A stretch of DNA of 64,000 nt from Deinococcus frigens DSM 12807 (lineage in GTDB: Bacteria > Deinococcota > Deinococci > Deinococcales > Deinococcaceae), in contig NZ_JNIW01000013.1 in NCBI RefSeq assembly GCF_000701425.1, positions 1-64,000 of the forward strand, given 5' to 3'. Below, one piece after another: positions 17,107 through 25,888 of this stretch. Both the position numbers and the translations under genes were made by a program. The notes under the pieces are model-generated. The model ran no database searches. It had not been told where the DNA came from and saw only the letters and a program-made list of their open reading frames with translations. The first letter of the stretch is position 1, and every line of letters starts with the position of its first letter.

Positions 17107-17810
17107 CCGCCATTGAACAGATGAACTGGATGCAGGTAGAGGAATATCTGAAAACCGATGACCGCTGCATCCTCCCGCTGGGCAGCACCGAGCAGCACGC
17201 CCACCTGAGCCTGTGCGTGGACAACATCCTGCCCTCCAAGCTGGCGCAGGACGCGGTGGGCGACTCCGGTGTGCCGGTGTTTCCTGTTCTGCCCTACGGC
17301 ATCACGCCGTATTTCCGGGCCTATCCGGGCAGCATCAACATCCGGGTGCAGACGTATCTGGCCGTGGTGCGCGACATTCTGGACGACCTGCACGAACAGG
17401 GCTTCCGGCGAATCCTGATCATCAACGGCCACGGCGGCAACACCCCGGCGCAGGGCTTCGCCGCCGAGTGGATGGCCGATCACCCCGGCACCCAGGTCAA
17501 GTTTCACAACTGGTGGAACGCGCCGCAGGTCTGGGCCAAAGTTCAGGCCACCGACAGCAATGCCAGCCACGCCTCCTGGATGGAGAATTTTCCCTGGACG
17601 CGGCTGGATGGGGTGGAGATGCCGGACGAGGAGAAAACTGGCATTGACCTGAATTACATGCGTCTGCTGGACCCGAAAGCCTTGCGCGCATATCTGGCCG
17701 AGGGCAATTTCGGCGGCAGATTCCAGCGCCCCGACGAGGATATGCACGCCATCTGGGACGTGGCGGTGGCTGAAACCCGCGCCCTGCTGGAAGGCGGGTG
17801 GGCCGGGTGA
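17103..17810 (+). CDS. creatininase-family metal-dependent amidohydrolase
   Basis: 235 aa, close to the usual family length. Metal-site motifs are intact: LGSTEQHAHLSLCVDN (Glu30, His32 or His34, Asp40), INGHGGNT (~107-114) and HASWMEN. These enzymes open cyclic or formyl amides (creatinine, mycofactocin precursor, FAPy compounds) with two metal ions. The sequence does not reveal the substrate. In the middle of a peptide-uptake operon, beside a ketopantoate-reductase-like protein and an SDR, it suggests breakdown of a modified or cyclic amide rather than creatinine itself. Confidence 0.8.
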   Translation: MTAIEQMNWMQVEEYLKTDDRCILPLGSTEQHAHLSLCVDNILPSKLAQDAVGDSGVPVFPVLPYGITPYFRAYPGSINIRVQTYLAVVRDILDDLHEQGFRRILIINGHGGNTPAQGFAAEWMADHPGTQVKFHNWWNAPQVWAKVQATDSNASHASWMENFPWTRLDGVEMPDEEKTGIDLNYMRLLDPKALRAYLAEGNFGGRFQRPDEDMHAIWDVAVAETRALLEGGWAG

Positions 17811-18850
17811 GCGAGGAGGACTCGGAGCGCATTCTGGTCTGGGGAGCCGGGGCCATCGGCGGCACCATCGGCGCGTATCTGCTGCGGGACGGCTCCGACG
17901 TAACCTTTGTGGACGTGGCCGCCGATCATGTCCAGGCCATCGTCGAGCGCGGCCTGAGCATCACCGGGCCGTTTGGAGAGTTCAAGGTGGCTGCCCCCGC
18001 CGTCACCCCGGACACGCTGGAAGGCCAGTGGGACACCATTTTGTTGTGTACCAAGGCTCAGCACACGGCAGAGGCGGCGAAGACCCTCGCCCCCCATCTC
18101 AAACCCGGCGGCGTGGTGGTGTCCATCCAGAACGGCCTCAACCCGCTGATCATCAATGACCACATTTCGCCGCAGCAGGTGCTGGGCAGCTTCGTCAACT
18201 TCGGCGCGGATTATCTGGAACCCGGCGTGGTGCATTACGGCGGGCGCGGCGTGGTGGTCATTGGCGAGCAAAATGGTGAAATCACGGAACGCGCCAGGCA
18301 ACTCCACGCCATGCTCAGCCACTTTGAACCCGATGCCATTCTCAGCCCAAATGTATTCGGCTACCTGTGGAGCAAGCTGGCTTACGGGGCGCTGCTGTTT
18401 GCCACTGCCGTCACAAACGACAGCATTGCCGACGCCCTGGCACAGCCCGGAGACCGCGCCCTGTATACCGAACTGGGCCGCGAGGTGATGCGTGTGGCGC
18501 TGGCGCACGGCGTTACCCCCGAAGCCTTCAACGGCTTTGACCCGGCGGCCTTTTTGCCGTCTGCGGGCGACGCGGCGGCGCAGCAGAGTCTGGACGGGAT
18601 GGTGGCCTTCAACCGCCGCAGCGCCAAGACCCACAGCGGCATCTGGCGCGATCTGGCGGTTCGCAAACGCCGCACCGAGGTGGACGCGCAACTGGGCTGG
18701 GTGGTGCATTTCGGGGAACAGCACGGGGTTCCCACGCCCCTGACCGCGAAACTGGTGGAGTTGATCCACCAGATCGAGGACGGCACCCGCGAACTGGGCC
18801 GTGAGAATCTCACCGAACTGCGCGCCCTGATGCTTCAGGAGCAAGCGTGA
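17807..18850 (+). CDS. 2-dehydropantoate reductase-like (ApbA/PanE fold) oxidoreductase
   Basis: 347 aa from GTG 17807 (GTGA overlap); GTG 17798 is a possible alternative. The N-terminal nucleotide-binding glycine motif is VWGAGAIGGTIGAYL, followed by ILLCTKAQHTAEAA and SIQNGLNP, all typical of the PanE fold. The C-terminal half contains GYLWSKLAYGALLFATA, matching the Lys-containing active-site helix of the family. It is longer than PanE (~300 aa). Location in a catabolic operon argues against a housekeeping role in pantothenate synthesis; it more likely reduces or oxidises another 2-oxo or 2-hydroxy acid. Confidence 0.8.
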   Translation: MSEEDSERILVWGAGAIGGTIGAYLLRDGSDVTFVDVAADHVQAIVERGLSITGPFGEFKVAAPAVTPDTLEGQWDTILLCTKAQHTAEAAKTLAPHLKPGGVVVSIQNGLNPLIINDHISPQQVLGSFVNFGADYLEPGVVHYGGRGVVVIGEQNGEITERARQLHAMLSHFEPDAILSPNVFGYLWSKLAYGALLFATAVTNDSIADALAQPGDRALYTELGREVMRVALAHGVTPEAFNGFDPAAFLPSAGDAAAQQSLDGMVAFNRRSAKTHSGIWRDLAVRKRRTEVDAQLGWVVHFGEQHGVPTPLTAKLVELIHQIEDGTRELGRENLTELRALMLQEQA

Positions 18851-19620
18851 GGGCAGGGGAGAGGTTCGCGGGCCAGACCGTCATCGTCACCGGTGCGGCC
18901 CACGGCTTCGGGCGGGCGATTGCCCACGCCTTCGCCTGGGAGGGCGCGGCGGTCTGGGCCTGCGACGTGAACACCGAGGGTCTGGGCGAGACGGCCCGGC
19001 TGGCCCATCACGACGGCCTGACGGTTCAGACCCGCGCGGTGGACGTGGGCGATAGCGCGGCGGTGTCAGCGTTCGTGGCTGAAGCTGTGGGGGAAACGGG
19101 CCGTATAGATGTGCTGGTCAACAACGCGGGCGGCGTGCGCGGGCAGGTGGGCCGCCCGGTAGAGGAGATCAGTCCCGCCGACTGGCACTCAATCTTTGCC
19201 GTCAACGTGGACGGGGCTTTTTTCTTCGCGCAGGCGGCGGCCCCGCATATGAAAGAGCGCCGTCACGGGCGAATCGTCAACATCTCCAGCGGCGCGGGGC
19301 TGGGGATCAGCCTGACTGGCATTCAGGCGTACGCCAGCGCCAAGGCCGCCCAGATCGGCCTGACCCGCCAACTGGCGCACGAACTGGGCGCGTGGGGCAT
19401 CACCGTGAACAATGTGGCTCCCGGCTTCGTCCGCAGCAACCCCACCACCGAGCGCCAGTGGCAAAGCTACGGCGAGGAGGGGCAGCGCAAACTGGTGGAG
19501 GGCATCGCCCTGAAACGGCTGGGAACACCCGAGGACATCGCCAACGCCGTGCTGTTCTTCGCCTCCGAGGGGGCGGGCTGGATCACGGGGCAGGTCTTGA
19601 GCGTGGACGGCGGCAGATGA
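18847..19620 (+). CDS. short-chain dehydrogenase/reductase (SDR)
   Basis: 257 aa, GTG start in a GTGA overlap. Classical SDR motifs: cofactor loop VTGAAHGFGRAIA, DVNTEG after strand 2 (Asp suggests NAD preference), NNAGG, catalytic NISSG and YASAK, and the closing PEDIANAVLFFASEGAGWITG with VDGGR. Substrate not identifiable. It sits between the PanE-like gene and the dipeptidase gene, all with 4-nt overlaps. Confidence 0.88.
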   Translation: MRAGERFAGQTVIVTGAAHGFGRAIAHAFAWEGAAVWACDVNTEGLGETARLAHHDGLTVQTRAVDVGDSAAVSAFVAEAVGETGRIDVLVNNAGGVRGQVGRPVEEISPADWHSIFAVNVDGAFFFAQAAAPHMKERRHGRIVNISSGAGLGISLTGIQAYASAKAAQIGLTRQLAHELGAWGITVNNVAPGFVRSNPTTERQWQSYGEEGQRKLVEGIALKRLGTPEDIANAVLFFASEGAGWITGQVLSVDGGR

Positions 19621-21005
19621 GCGGCCTTGCCGATGTGCTGGCGCGCCTGGATGAACGCGCTGAGGATTCGCTCTCCGAGTTGATCGAATTCGCCAGCATC
19701 CCCAGCGTCAGCGCCCAACCTGCCCACAAACCGGATATGGAGCGGGCGGCGGGGTGGCTCTCGGACCGCCTGAAACGCGCGGGCCTCACCACCGTGGAAC
19801 TGTGGCCCACTGCCGGACACGTCGCCGTCTACGCCGAATATTTAGACTCGGGTGAGAACGCCCCCACCCTGCTCGTCTACGGCCATTACGACGTTCAGCC
19901 GCCCGATCCGCTGGAGAAATGGCACACGCCGCCCTTCACGCCCACGGTCAACGGCGAACGCATCTACGGGCGCGGCGTCAGTGACGACAAGGGGCCGCTG
20001 CTGCTGACCGTGCAGGTGGTGGACGCCTACCTGTCCGCGCTGGGCCAGCTTCCCCTGAACCTCAAATTCCTGTTCGAGGGCGAGGAGGAAGTCGGCAGCG
20101 CCCACCTGAACGAACTTGTCGCGCAGAACGCGCAGCGATTGAAGGCCGATTTTGTCCTCAGCGCGGACGGTGGCATGTGGAGCGCCGAGACGCCCTCGCT
20201 GACCGTGAGTGCGCGGGGGCTGGCCGCACTTGAACTGACCGTGCGCGGCCCGGCCAAGGATCTGCACTCCGGGCGGCACGGCGGTAGCGTCCACAATCCC
20301 CTGCACGCGCTGGCCTCTCTGATCGCCGGACTCCACGACGAGGCGGGCCGCGTAACTGTGCCGGGCTTCTACGACGGCGTTTCCGAACTCACGTCCCAGC
20401 AACGCGGGGATATCGCCAGCCTTCCTTTTAATGACGACGCCTACCTGACCCAGACCGGAGCGCCCGCCGTGTACGGCGAGGCCGGGTATTCCACCCTGGA
20501 ACGCCAGTGGCACCGGCCCACGCTGGAAGTGAACGGCCTGTGGGGCGGCTACACCGGCGAGGGCAGCAAAACTGTCTTACCCGGCGAGGCCCACGCCAAG
20601 ATCACCTGCCGTCTGGTCCCTGGGCAGGAGCCGGAGCGCATCGCGGAGCTGCTCAGGGGGCATCTAGAGGACAAGCTGCCGCCCGGCGTCACGCTTGAAA
20701 TTCATCCCAGCGACCACGGCGCACGCGCCTACCGCCTGCCCGCTGACCATCCCGGTGCGGCGGTGGCGCGCGAAGTGCTGGCCGAGCTGTACGGCGTTGC
20801 CCCGCTGGATGTGGGCATGGGCGGCAGCATTCCGGTGCTGGAGACCTTTCAGAGCGTGCTGGGCCTGGACACCGTGTTCTTCAGCTTCGCGGTGGGTGAC
20901 GAGGACATTCACGCCCCCAACGAATTCTTCCGCATCCCGAGGCTGTACGAGGGCCAGAGGGCCTGGGCGCAGTTCTGGTGGAGACTAGGAGAGAAACACA
21001 CATGA
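19617..21005 (+). CDS. M20-family dipeptidase/carboxypeptidase
   Basis: 462 aa. ATG 19617 overlaps the SDR stop; an upstream open frame is a shadow of the SDR gene. M20 metal-site motifs are present: YGHYDVQPPDP (His), GRGVSDDKGP (bridging Asp) and FEGEEEVGSAH (Glu-Glu). It has the dimerisation-domain sequence DLHSGRHGGSVHNP and the C-terminal DVGMGGSIPVLETF. Length matches the cytosolic non-specific dipeptidase group. It would hydrolyse dipeptides brought in by the transporter encoded upstream. Confidence 0.9.
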   Translation: MSGLADVLARLDERAEDSLSELIEFASIPSVSAQPAHKPDMERAAGWLSDRLKRAGLTTVELWPTAGHVAVYAEYLDSGENAPTLLVYGHYDVQPPDPLEKWHTPPFTPTVNGERIYGRGVSDDKGPLLLTVQVVDAYLSALGQLPLNLKFLFEGEEEVGSAHLNELVAQNAQRLKADFVLSADGGMWSAETPSLTVSARGLAALELTVRGPAKDLHSGRHGGSVHNPLHALASLIAGLHDEAGRVTVPGFYDGVSELTSQQRGDIASLPFNDDAYLTQTGAPAVYGEAGYSTLERQWHRPTLEVNGLWGGYTGEGSKTVLPGEAHAKITCRLVPGQEPERIAELLRGHLEDKLPPGVTLEIHPSDHGARAYRLPADHPGAAVAREVLAELYGVAPLDVGMGGSIPVLETFQSVLGLDTVFFSFAVGDEDIHAPNEFFRIPRLYEGQRAWAQFWWRLGEKHT

Positions 21006-22522
21006 ATGAATTTCAGCGCCGCTCGGCGGAAATCAACGACTTACTGTGCGTTCTGAACGTCCTGAACTGGGACGCCCGCACCCAGATGCCCGCTGGTGGC
21101 AGCGGGGCACGCGCCCAGCAGATAGCGACGATCAGCGCCCTGGCCCAGGAAAAGTTGCTGGACCCGGCTTATGGGGTGTCGGCACAGGCGGTCAGCGGCG
21201 ACGATCTGGACAACCGCGCCGCGCAGCAGGCCCTGGACGCCATCGCGGCCCTGAAACGCATTCCTGCCGAACTGACCCGCGAACTCGCCCTGCTCAAATC
21301 CGAAGCACAGGAGTTGTGGGCACGGGCCAAAGGCGCGAACGATTTCCAGATGTTCGCCCCGGCCCTGACGCGCATGGTGGAACTCAATCAGCAGTTGGCC
21401 GAGGCGCTGGGTTACGAGGGCCACCCGTATGACGCGCTGCTGAATATGTACGAGCCGGGCCTGACGGTGGAAACCCTGTTGCCGCTGTTCGAGCAACTGC
21501 GTGTTCATCATGTCCCGCTCTTGCAGGCCATTCAGCAGCAACAGCAACCCCGTAGCGATTTCCTGAACCGCTCCTATCCGGCAGCAGAACAGAAACGTCT
21601 CTCGCTGGCGCTGGCAAAGGGCTTCGGGTACGACACCGGGCGCGGACGGCTGGACGAATCGGCCCACCCCTTCGAGATCAGCTTCACCCGCCAGGACGTG
21701 CGGATCACCACCCGTATTCAGGAGAACTTTCTCTCCGGCGCGCTGTTCGGCACGCTGCACGAGACGGGCCACGCGCTGTACGAGCAGGGCGTCCGTTCCG
21801 AACTGAGCCGCACCGTACTAACCAGCGATCTGTTGGGCCTCTACGCGGTGGCCGGGGCCAGCTACGGCACCCACGAGAGCCAGTCGCGGCTGTGGGAAAA
21901 CCGCATCGGGCGCTCCAGGGCGTTCTGGGACCTGCACTATCCGCAGCTTCAATCCGCGTTCCCCGAACAGCTCGCGGATGTGGACACCGCCGCCTTCCAC
22001 CGCGCCGTCAACACGGTGCGCCCCAGCCTGATCCGGGTGGAGGCCGATGAACTGACCTATGACCTCCACATCATGCTGCGCGTGGAGCTGGAACGGGCGT
22101 TGATCGGCGGCGAGCTGGCGGTGAGGGACCTGCCCGCAGCCTGGAACGCCCGCATCAAATCTGATCTGGGCCTGGACGTGCCGGACGACGCGCGCGGCGT
22201 GTTGCAGGACATCCACTGGTCGGCGGGCATGTTCGGCTCGTTTCCCACCTACACCATTGGCAACGTGATGGCCTCGCAGTTCTATGCGGCGGCGCTGGAG
22301 GGGCTGCCGGAGCTGGAAAACGGCCTCCTGCGCGGCGAGTACACGCCCCTGCGCGAGTGGCTGACCGACCACATCTATCAACATGGCCGCACCTACACGC
22401 CCCACGAACTGCTGGAACGCGTGACCGGGCGCGGCCTTGACCCGCAACCCTACCTGGAGTACCTCAGCGGCAAATACGGCGAACTCTACGGCCTGGACAG
22501 GCAAAAGGAGCAGACAACATGA
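21002..22522 (+). CDS. M32 (Taq-type) metallocarboxypeptidase
   Basis: 506 aa. ATG 21002 overlaps the previous stop by 4 nt, with AGGAGAG a few nt upstream. The zinc motif HETGH lies near residue 253, followed by YGTHESQSRLWEN (the HES(Q) motif unique to M32) and IRVEADELTYDLHIMLR. Length ~500 aa matches the family of cobalt/zinc carboxypeptidases first known from Thermus. It would trim peptides from the C-terminus in the cytoplasm, in series with the M20 dipeptidase. Confidence 0.93.
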   Translation: MNEFQRRSAEINDLLCVLNVLNWDARTQMPAGGSGARAQQIATISALAQEKLLDPAYGVSAQAVSGDDLDNRAAQQALDAIAALKRIPAELTRELALLKSEAQELWARAKGANDFQMFAPALTRMVELNQQLAEALGYEGHPYDALLNMYEPGLTVETLLPLFEQLRVHHVPLLQAIQQQQQPRSDFLNRSYPAAEQKRLSLALAKGFGYDTGRGRLDESAHPFEISFTRQDVRITTRIQENFLSGALFGTLHETGHALYEQGVRSELSRTVLTSDLLGLYAVAGASYGTHESQSRLWENRIGRSRAFWDLHYPQLQSAFPEQLADVDTAAFHRAVNTVRPSLIRVEADELTYDLHIMLRVELERALIGGELAVRDLPAAWNARIKSDLGLDVPDDARGVLQDIHWSAGMFGSFPTYTIGNVMASQFYAAALEGLPELENGLLRGEYTPLREWLTDHIYQHGRTYTPHELLERVTGRGLDPQPYLEYLSGKYGELYGLDRQKEQTT

Positions 22523-23274
22523 CCCAGCAAAACGGAAAACTCGCAGGCAAGGTGGCTCTCATCACCGGGGCAAGCAGCGGCATCGGCGAGGCGACGGCGC
22601 TGGCGCTGGCCGAACACGGCGCGGCGGTGGCGCTGGTGGCCCGGCGCAAGGACCGCCTGGACGAACTGGCGGGCAAGATTGAGGGCGTGGGCGGCAAGGT
22701 GGCCGTGATCGTCTCCGATCTGGCGCAGGCCGGACAGGCTTCAGAAGTGGTGAAACAGGCGGTGGACGCCCTGGGCCGTCTGGACATCGTGGTGAACAAT
22801 GCGGGCGTGATGCTGCTCGGCCCGGTGGCGGGCGGCGACCCCAGCGACTTGCAGCGCATGATGGACCTGAACGTCACGGCGCTGATGCACCTGTCGCAGG
22901 CCGCGCTGGAAACCATGAAACCGCAGAAGAGCGGGCATATCGTCAACATCTCCTCGGTGTCGGGGCGTGGGGCCAGTCCGCTAAGCGCCGGGTACAGCGC
23001 CAGCAAATGGGCGGTGGGCGGCTTCAGCGAGGGCCTGCGGCAAGAGGCGCGGGCAGACAGGATTCGTGTGACCGTCATCGAACCCGGCGTCGTCGCCACC
23101 GAATTGACCGATCACATCACCCACACCCAGACCAAGGACATGTACGAGGGCCGCATCAAGGACATGGAAATGCTGGAGTCCGAGGACATTGCCGCCGCCG
23201 TGGTCTACGCCGTGACCCAGCCGGAACGGGTCAACGTGAACGAATTGCTGATTCGGCCTTTAGATCAGGGCTGA
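22519..23274 (+). CDS. short-chain dehydrogenase/reductase (SDR)
   Basis: 251 aa, ATGA overlap. Motifs: VALITGASSGIGEATALA, VARRKDRLDELAG, VVNNAGV, NISSVSGRG and YSASKWAVGGFSEGLRQEA. The layout matches the YdfG/serine-dehydrogenase-like SDRs that act on 3-hydroxy acids or similar. It is the last gene in the chain of 4-nt overlaps. Its substrate is not evident. Confidence 0.85.
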   Translation: MTQQNGKLAGKVALITGASSGIGEATALALAEHGAAVALVARRKDRLDELAGKIEGVGGKVAVIVSDLAQAGQASEVVKQAVDALGRLDIVVNNAGVMLLGPVAGGDPSDLQRMMDLNVTALMHLSQAALETMKPQKSGHIVNISSVSGRGASPLSAGYSASKWAVGGFSEGLRQEARADRIRVTVIEPGVVATELTDHITHTQTKDMYEGRIKDMEMLESEDIAAAVVYAVTQPERVNVNELLIRPLDQG

Positions 23275-23352
23275 AGCTGGACAAATCCTGTTCCTTGTCG
23301 ATTTCAAATACTACATTTCGCCCATATCCACACAACCCCTGGAGGAACACCC

Positions 23353-24846
23353 ATGCGTAAACTGTCTCTGACCCGTTCCCTGACGCTCCTTGGCCTCTCT
23401 CTGACCTGCGCGGCCCTGACCAGTCCGGCCTCGGCGCAGACCCTGACCGTCGGCCTGGACGCTGATCCGCCTCGTCTGGACCCGGCGCTGTCCACCGCCC
23501 TGGTGGACCGGCAGGTGATGAACCAGATCTTTGACAAAATGGTCGATCTGGACGCCAATCTCAAGGTGATTCCGGCGCTGGCGACGTCGTGGAAGGTCAC
23601 GAACGGCGGGCTGGTCTACACCTTCAAGCTCAAGACCGGCGTGAAGTTCAGCGACGGCACCCCGCTGGACGCTGCCGCCGTCAAGTACGGCCTGGACCGC
23701 AACCGCACGCTGGAGGGCAGCGCCCGCAAGAACGAGTTGGCGAGCGTTAAGGAGGTCAAGGTCATCGACGCACAGACGGTCCAGCTCACGCTGTCGCAGC
23801 CGTACGGACCGCTGCTGGCGGTCCTCACAGACCGCGCGGGCATGATCGTCTCACCCACGGCGGCCAAGAAGGCTGGGGCCGATTTCCAGAACAACCCGGT
23901 GGGCAGCGGCCCCTTTACCTTCGTCAGCCGGGTGCGCCAGGACAACATCACCCTGAATGCCAACAAGACGTACTGGGGCGGCGCGCCCAAGATCGACAAG
24001 CTGGTGTACCGGCCCTTCCCGGACGGCGACGTGCGGTACGCCAATCTGCTGTCGGGCGCGGTGCAGGCCATCACGCCGATTGATCCCAAGGACATCAGCA
24101 AGCTGACGGAGAACGCCAAGTTCAGCGTGCTGAATTACCCTGGCATCGGCTTTCAGGGCGTGTGGTTCAACGTGACCCGCGCGCCGTTCAACAACAAGAA
24201 CCTGCGGCAGGCGGTGGCCGCCACCATCGACCGCGAGGCGATTGCCAAGAGCATCTTCTACGGCACGGTCACGCCCGCCGCTGGCCCGTTCCCACCCGGC
24301 ACCCCTGCCGCGTCCTCGGCGATCACGGTCCAGAAGCCTGACATCGCCGCTGCCAAGAAGAAGCTGGGTGGCAAGCCGCTGTCCTTTACGCTGCTGACCA
24401 CCCCTGGCAGCGTGACCACGCAACTGGCGCAGGTGTACCAGGCCATGTTCGCCCAGGCGGGCATCACCGCCAAGATCGAGCAGGTGGAGTTCGGCACGCT
24501 GCTGGACCGCGCCGACAAGCACGACTTCGACGCCCTGATGCTGGGCTGGAGCGGGCGGCCCGATCCCGACGGCAACATCTATGACTTCTTCGTGACTGGC
24601 GGCAGCAACAACCAGGCCGGGTACAGCAACAAGACGGTGGACAGCCTGCTGTCCAAGGCCCGCGCCCAGAACGCCATGGCAGCGCGCGTCGCCACCTACA
24701 ACGTCGCGCTGGGGACCATCCTCAGCGATACGCCCTATACCTGGGTCTACTACCAGCGCAACCTGGTGGCGAGCGTCAAGGGGATGACTGGCCTCAAGCC
24801 CATTCCAGACGGGATTTTGCGCTTCAAGGACGTGGACTTGAAATAG
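23353..24846 (+). CDS. ABC transporter substrate-binding protein, family 5 (second system)
   Basis: 497 aa. ATG 23353 follows CTGGAGGAACACCC. The signal peptide ends at SPASAQ (~residue 29) without a lipobox. Family-5 features: LDADPPRLDPALSTALVDRQ, GVKFSDGTPLDAAAVKYGLD, NKTYWGGAPKIDKL and the late DPDGNIYDFF and QAGYSNKTVD. It is distinct from the protein at 10481-12061, so the cluster has two binding specificities. It is 78 bp after the SDR and probably has its own promoter as well as read-through. Confidence 0.9.
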   Translation: MRKLSLTRSLTLLGLSLTCAALTSPASAQTLTVGLDADPPRLDPALSTALVDRQVMNQIFDKMVDLDANLKVIPALATSWKVTNGGLVYTFKLKTGVKFSDGTPLDAAAVKYGLDRNRTLEGSARKNELASVKEVKVIDAQTVQLTLSQPYGPLLAVLTDRAGMIVSPTAAKKAGADFQNNPVGSGPFTFVSRVRQDNITLNANKTYWGGAPKIDKLVYRPFPDGDVRYANLLSGAVQAITPIDPKDISKLTENAKFSVLNYPGIGFQGVWFNVTRAPFNNKNLRQAVAATIDREAIAKSIFYGTVTPAAGPFPPGTPAASSAITVQKPDIAAAKKKLGGKPLSFTLLTTPGSVTTQLAQVYQAMFAQAGITAKIEQVEFGTLLDRADKHDFDALMLGWSGRPDPDGNIYDFFVTGGSNNQAGYSNKTVDSLLSKARAQNAMAARVATYNVALGTILSDTPYTWVYYQRNLVASVKGMTGLKPIPDGILRFKDVDLK

Positions 24847-24860
24847 GGAGTTGACTTCAA

Positions 24861-24889
24861 GAGGGCGGGCAACAAACGTTCCCGCCCTT
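24861..24889 (+). terminator. hairpin between second binding-protein gene and its permease
   Basis: GAGGGCGGG (24861-24869) pairs with CCCGCCCTT (24881-24889): a 7-bp GC core extended by an A-T pair and a G-T pair, with an 11-nt loop, followed by CTCGCAC. It is placed as in the other two ABC operons and is probably a partial terminator. Confidence 0.55.
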
Positions 24890-24916
24890 CTCGCACTCCC
24901 AGGATAAGGAGGTCAA

Positions 24917-25861
24917 GTGGCTGTTTTTGCGCTCCGCCGTCTGCTGTCGGCCATTCCCACGTTGCTGATCGTCACCATTATCGTGTTTGCCATGGTCAAG
25001 CTGCTGCCCGGCGATCCGGCCCGGCTGATCCTGGGTCAGGAGGCCACGCCGCAGGCCCTGGCCGAGGTGCGCCGCTCGCTGGGCCTGGACCGCCCCTTGC
25101 CGCAGCAGTATCTGAGCTGGCTGACTGGCGCTGTGCGGCTGGACTTCGGCACCAGCCTGACCGACAACAGCAGCGTGGGCCGGTTGATCGCCCAGAAACT
25201 GCCGGTCACGCTGGAACTCGCGCTGTTCGCCATGCTCATTTCGCTGCTGATCTCACTGCCTGCTGGGATCATCAGCGCGGTGAAGCGCAACACCTGGGTA
25301 GACCGGGCGCTGACGCTGCTGGCGCTGTCGGGCATCAGCCTGCCCAATTTCTTTCTGGGCATTCTGCTGATCTACCTGTTCAGCATCCGGCTGGCCTGGA
25401 TTCCGGCGAGCGGCTACACCAGCCTGCTGGAGAATCCTGGGCGCAACCTGCTGCTGCTGCTGCTGCCCGCGATCACCCTGGGCATCGGCTCGGCGGCGGT
25501 GCTGACGCGCTACCTGCGCTCCAGCCTGAGTGAAACACTCACGCAGGACTACGTGCGGACGGCCCACGCCAAGGGCCTTTCGGTGGGCCAGGTCACCGCC
25601 AAACACGCCCTCAAGAACGCGCTGATCCCCTTCCTGACCGCCTTTGGCCTGCAACTGGGCGGGCTGCTGGGCGGGGCGGTGATCACCGAGCAGATTTTCA
25701 GCATTCCCGGCTTCGGGCGGCTGCTGGTGGACGCCGTGTTTACCCGCGACCTGCCCGTGATTCAGGGCGTGGTGCTGGTCTCGGCGGTGGCGGTCTTTCT
25801 GGTCAGTTTTTTGGTGGATCTGGGCTACGCGGCAGTAGATCCGCGCATCCGGTATCACTGA
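24917..25861 (+). CDS. ABC transporter permease, DppB family (second system)
   Basis: 314 aa from GTG 24917, with AAGGAGG ending 4 nt upstream. Opening FALRRLLSAIPTLLIVTIIVF and LLPGDPARLILGQEA are DppB-type. The EAA loop is YVRTAHAKGLSVGQVTAKHALKNA. The end is YAAVDPRIRYH. Six membrane segments. It pairs with the DppC-type gene 27 bp downstream. Confidence 0.92.
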   Translation: MAVFALRRLLSAIPTLLIVTIIVFAMVKLLPGDPARLILGQEATPQALAEVRRSLGLDRPLPQQYLSWLTGAVRLDFGTSLTDNSSVGRLIAQKLPVTLELALFAMLISLLISLPAGIISAVKRNTWVDRALTLLALSGISLPNFFLGILLIYLFSIRLAWIPASGYTSLLENPGRNLLLLLLPAITLGIGSAAVLTRYLRSSLSETLTQDYVRTAHAKGLSVGQVTAKHALKNALIPFLTAFGLQLGGLLGGAVITEQIFSIPGFGRLLVDAVFTRDLPVIQGVVLVSAVAVFLVSFLVDLGYAAVDPRIRYH

Positions 25862-25888
25862 TGAGATGCTCCTGATGAGGGGGAGACC

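Noticed and set aside
19392..19616. Long N-terminal extension of the M20 peptidase
   Set aside because: It is the SDR gene read in another frame; ATG 19617 in the 4-nt overlap fits the family start.
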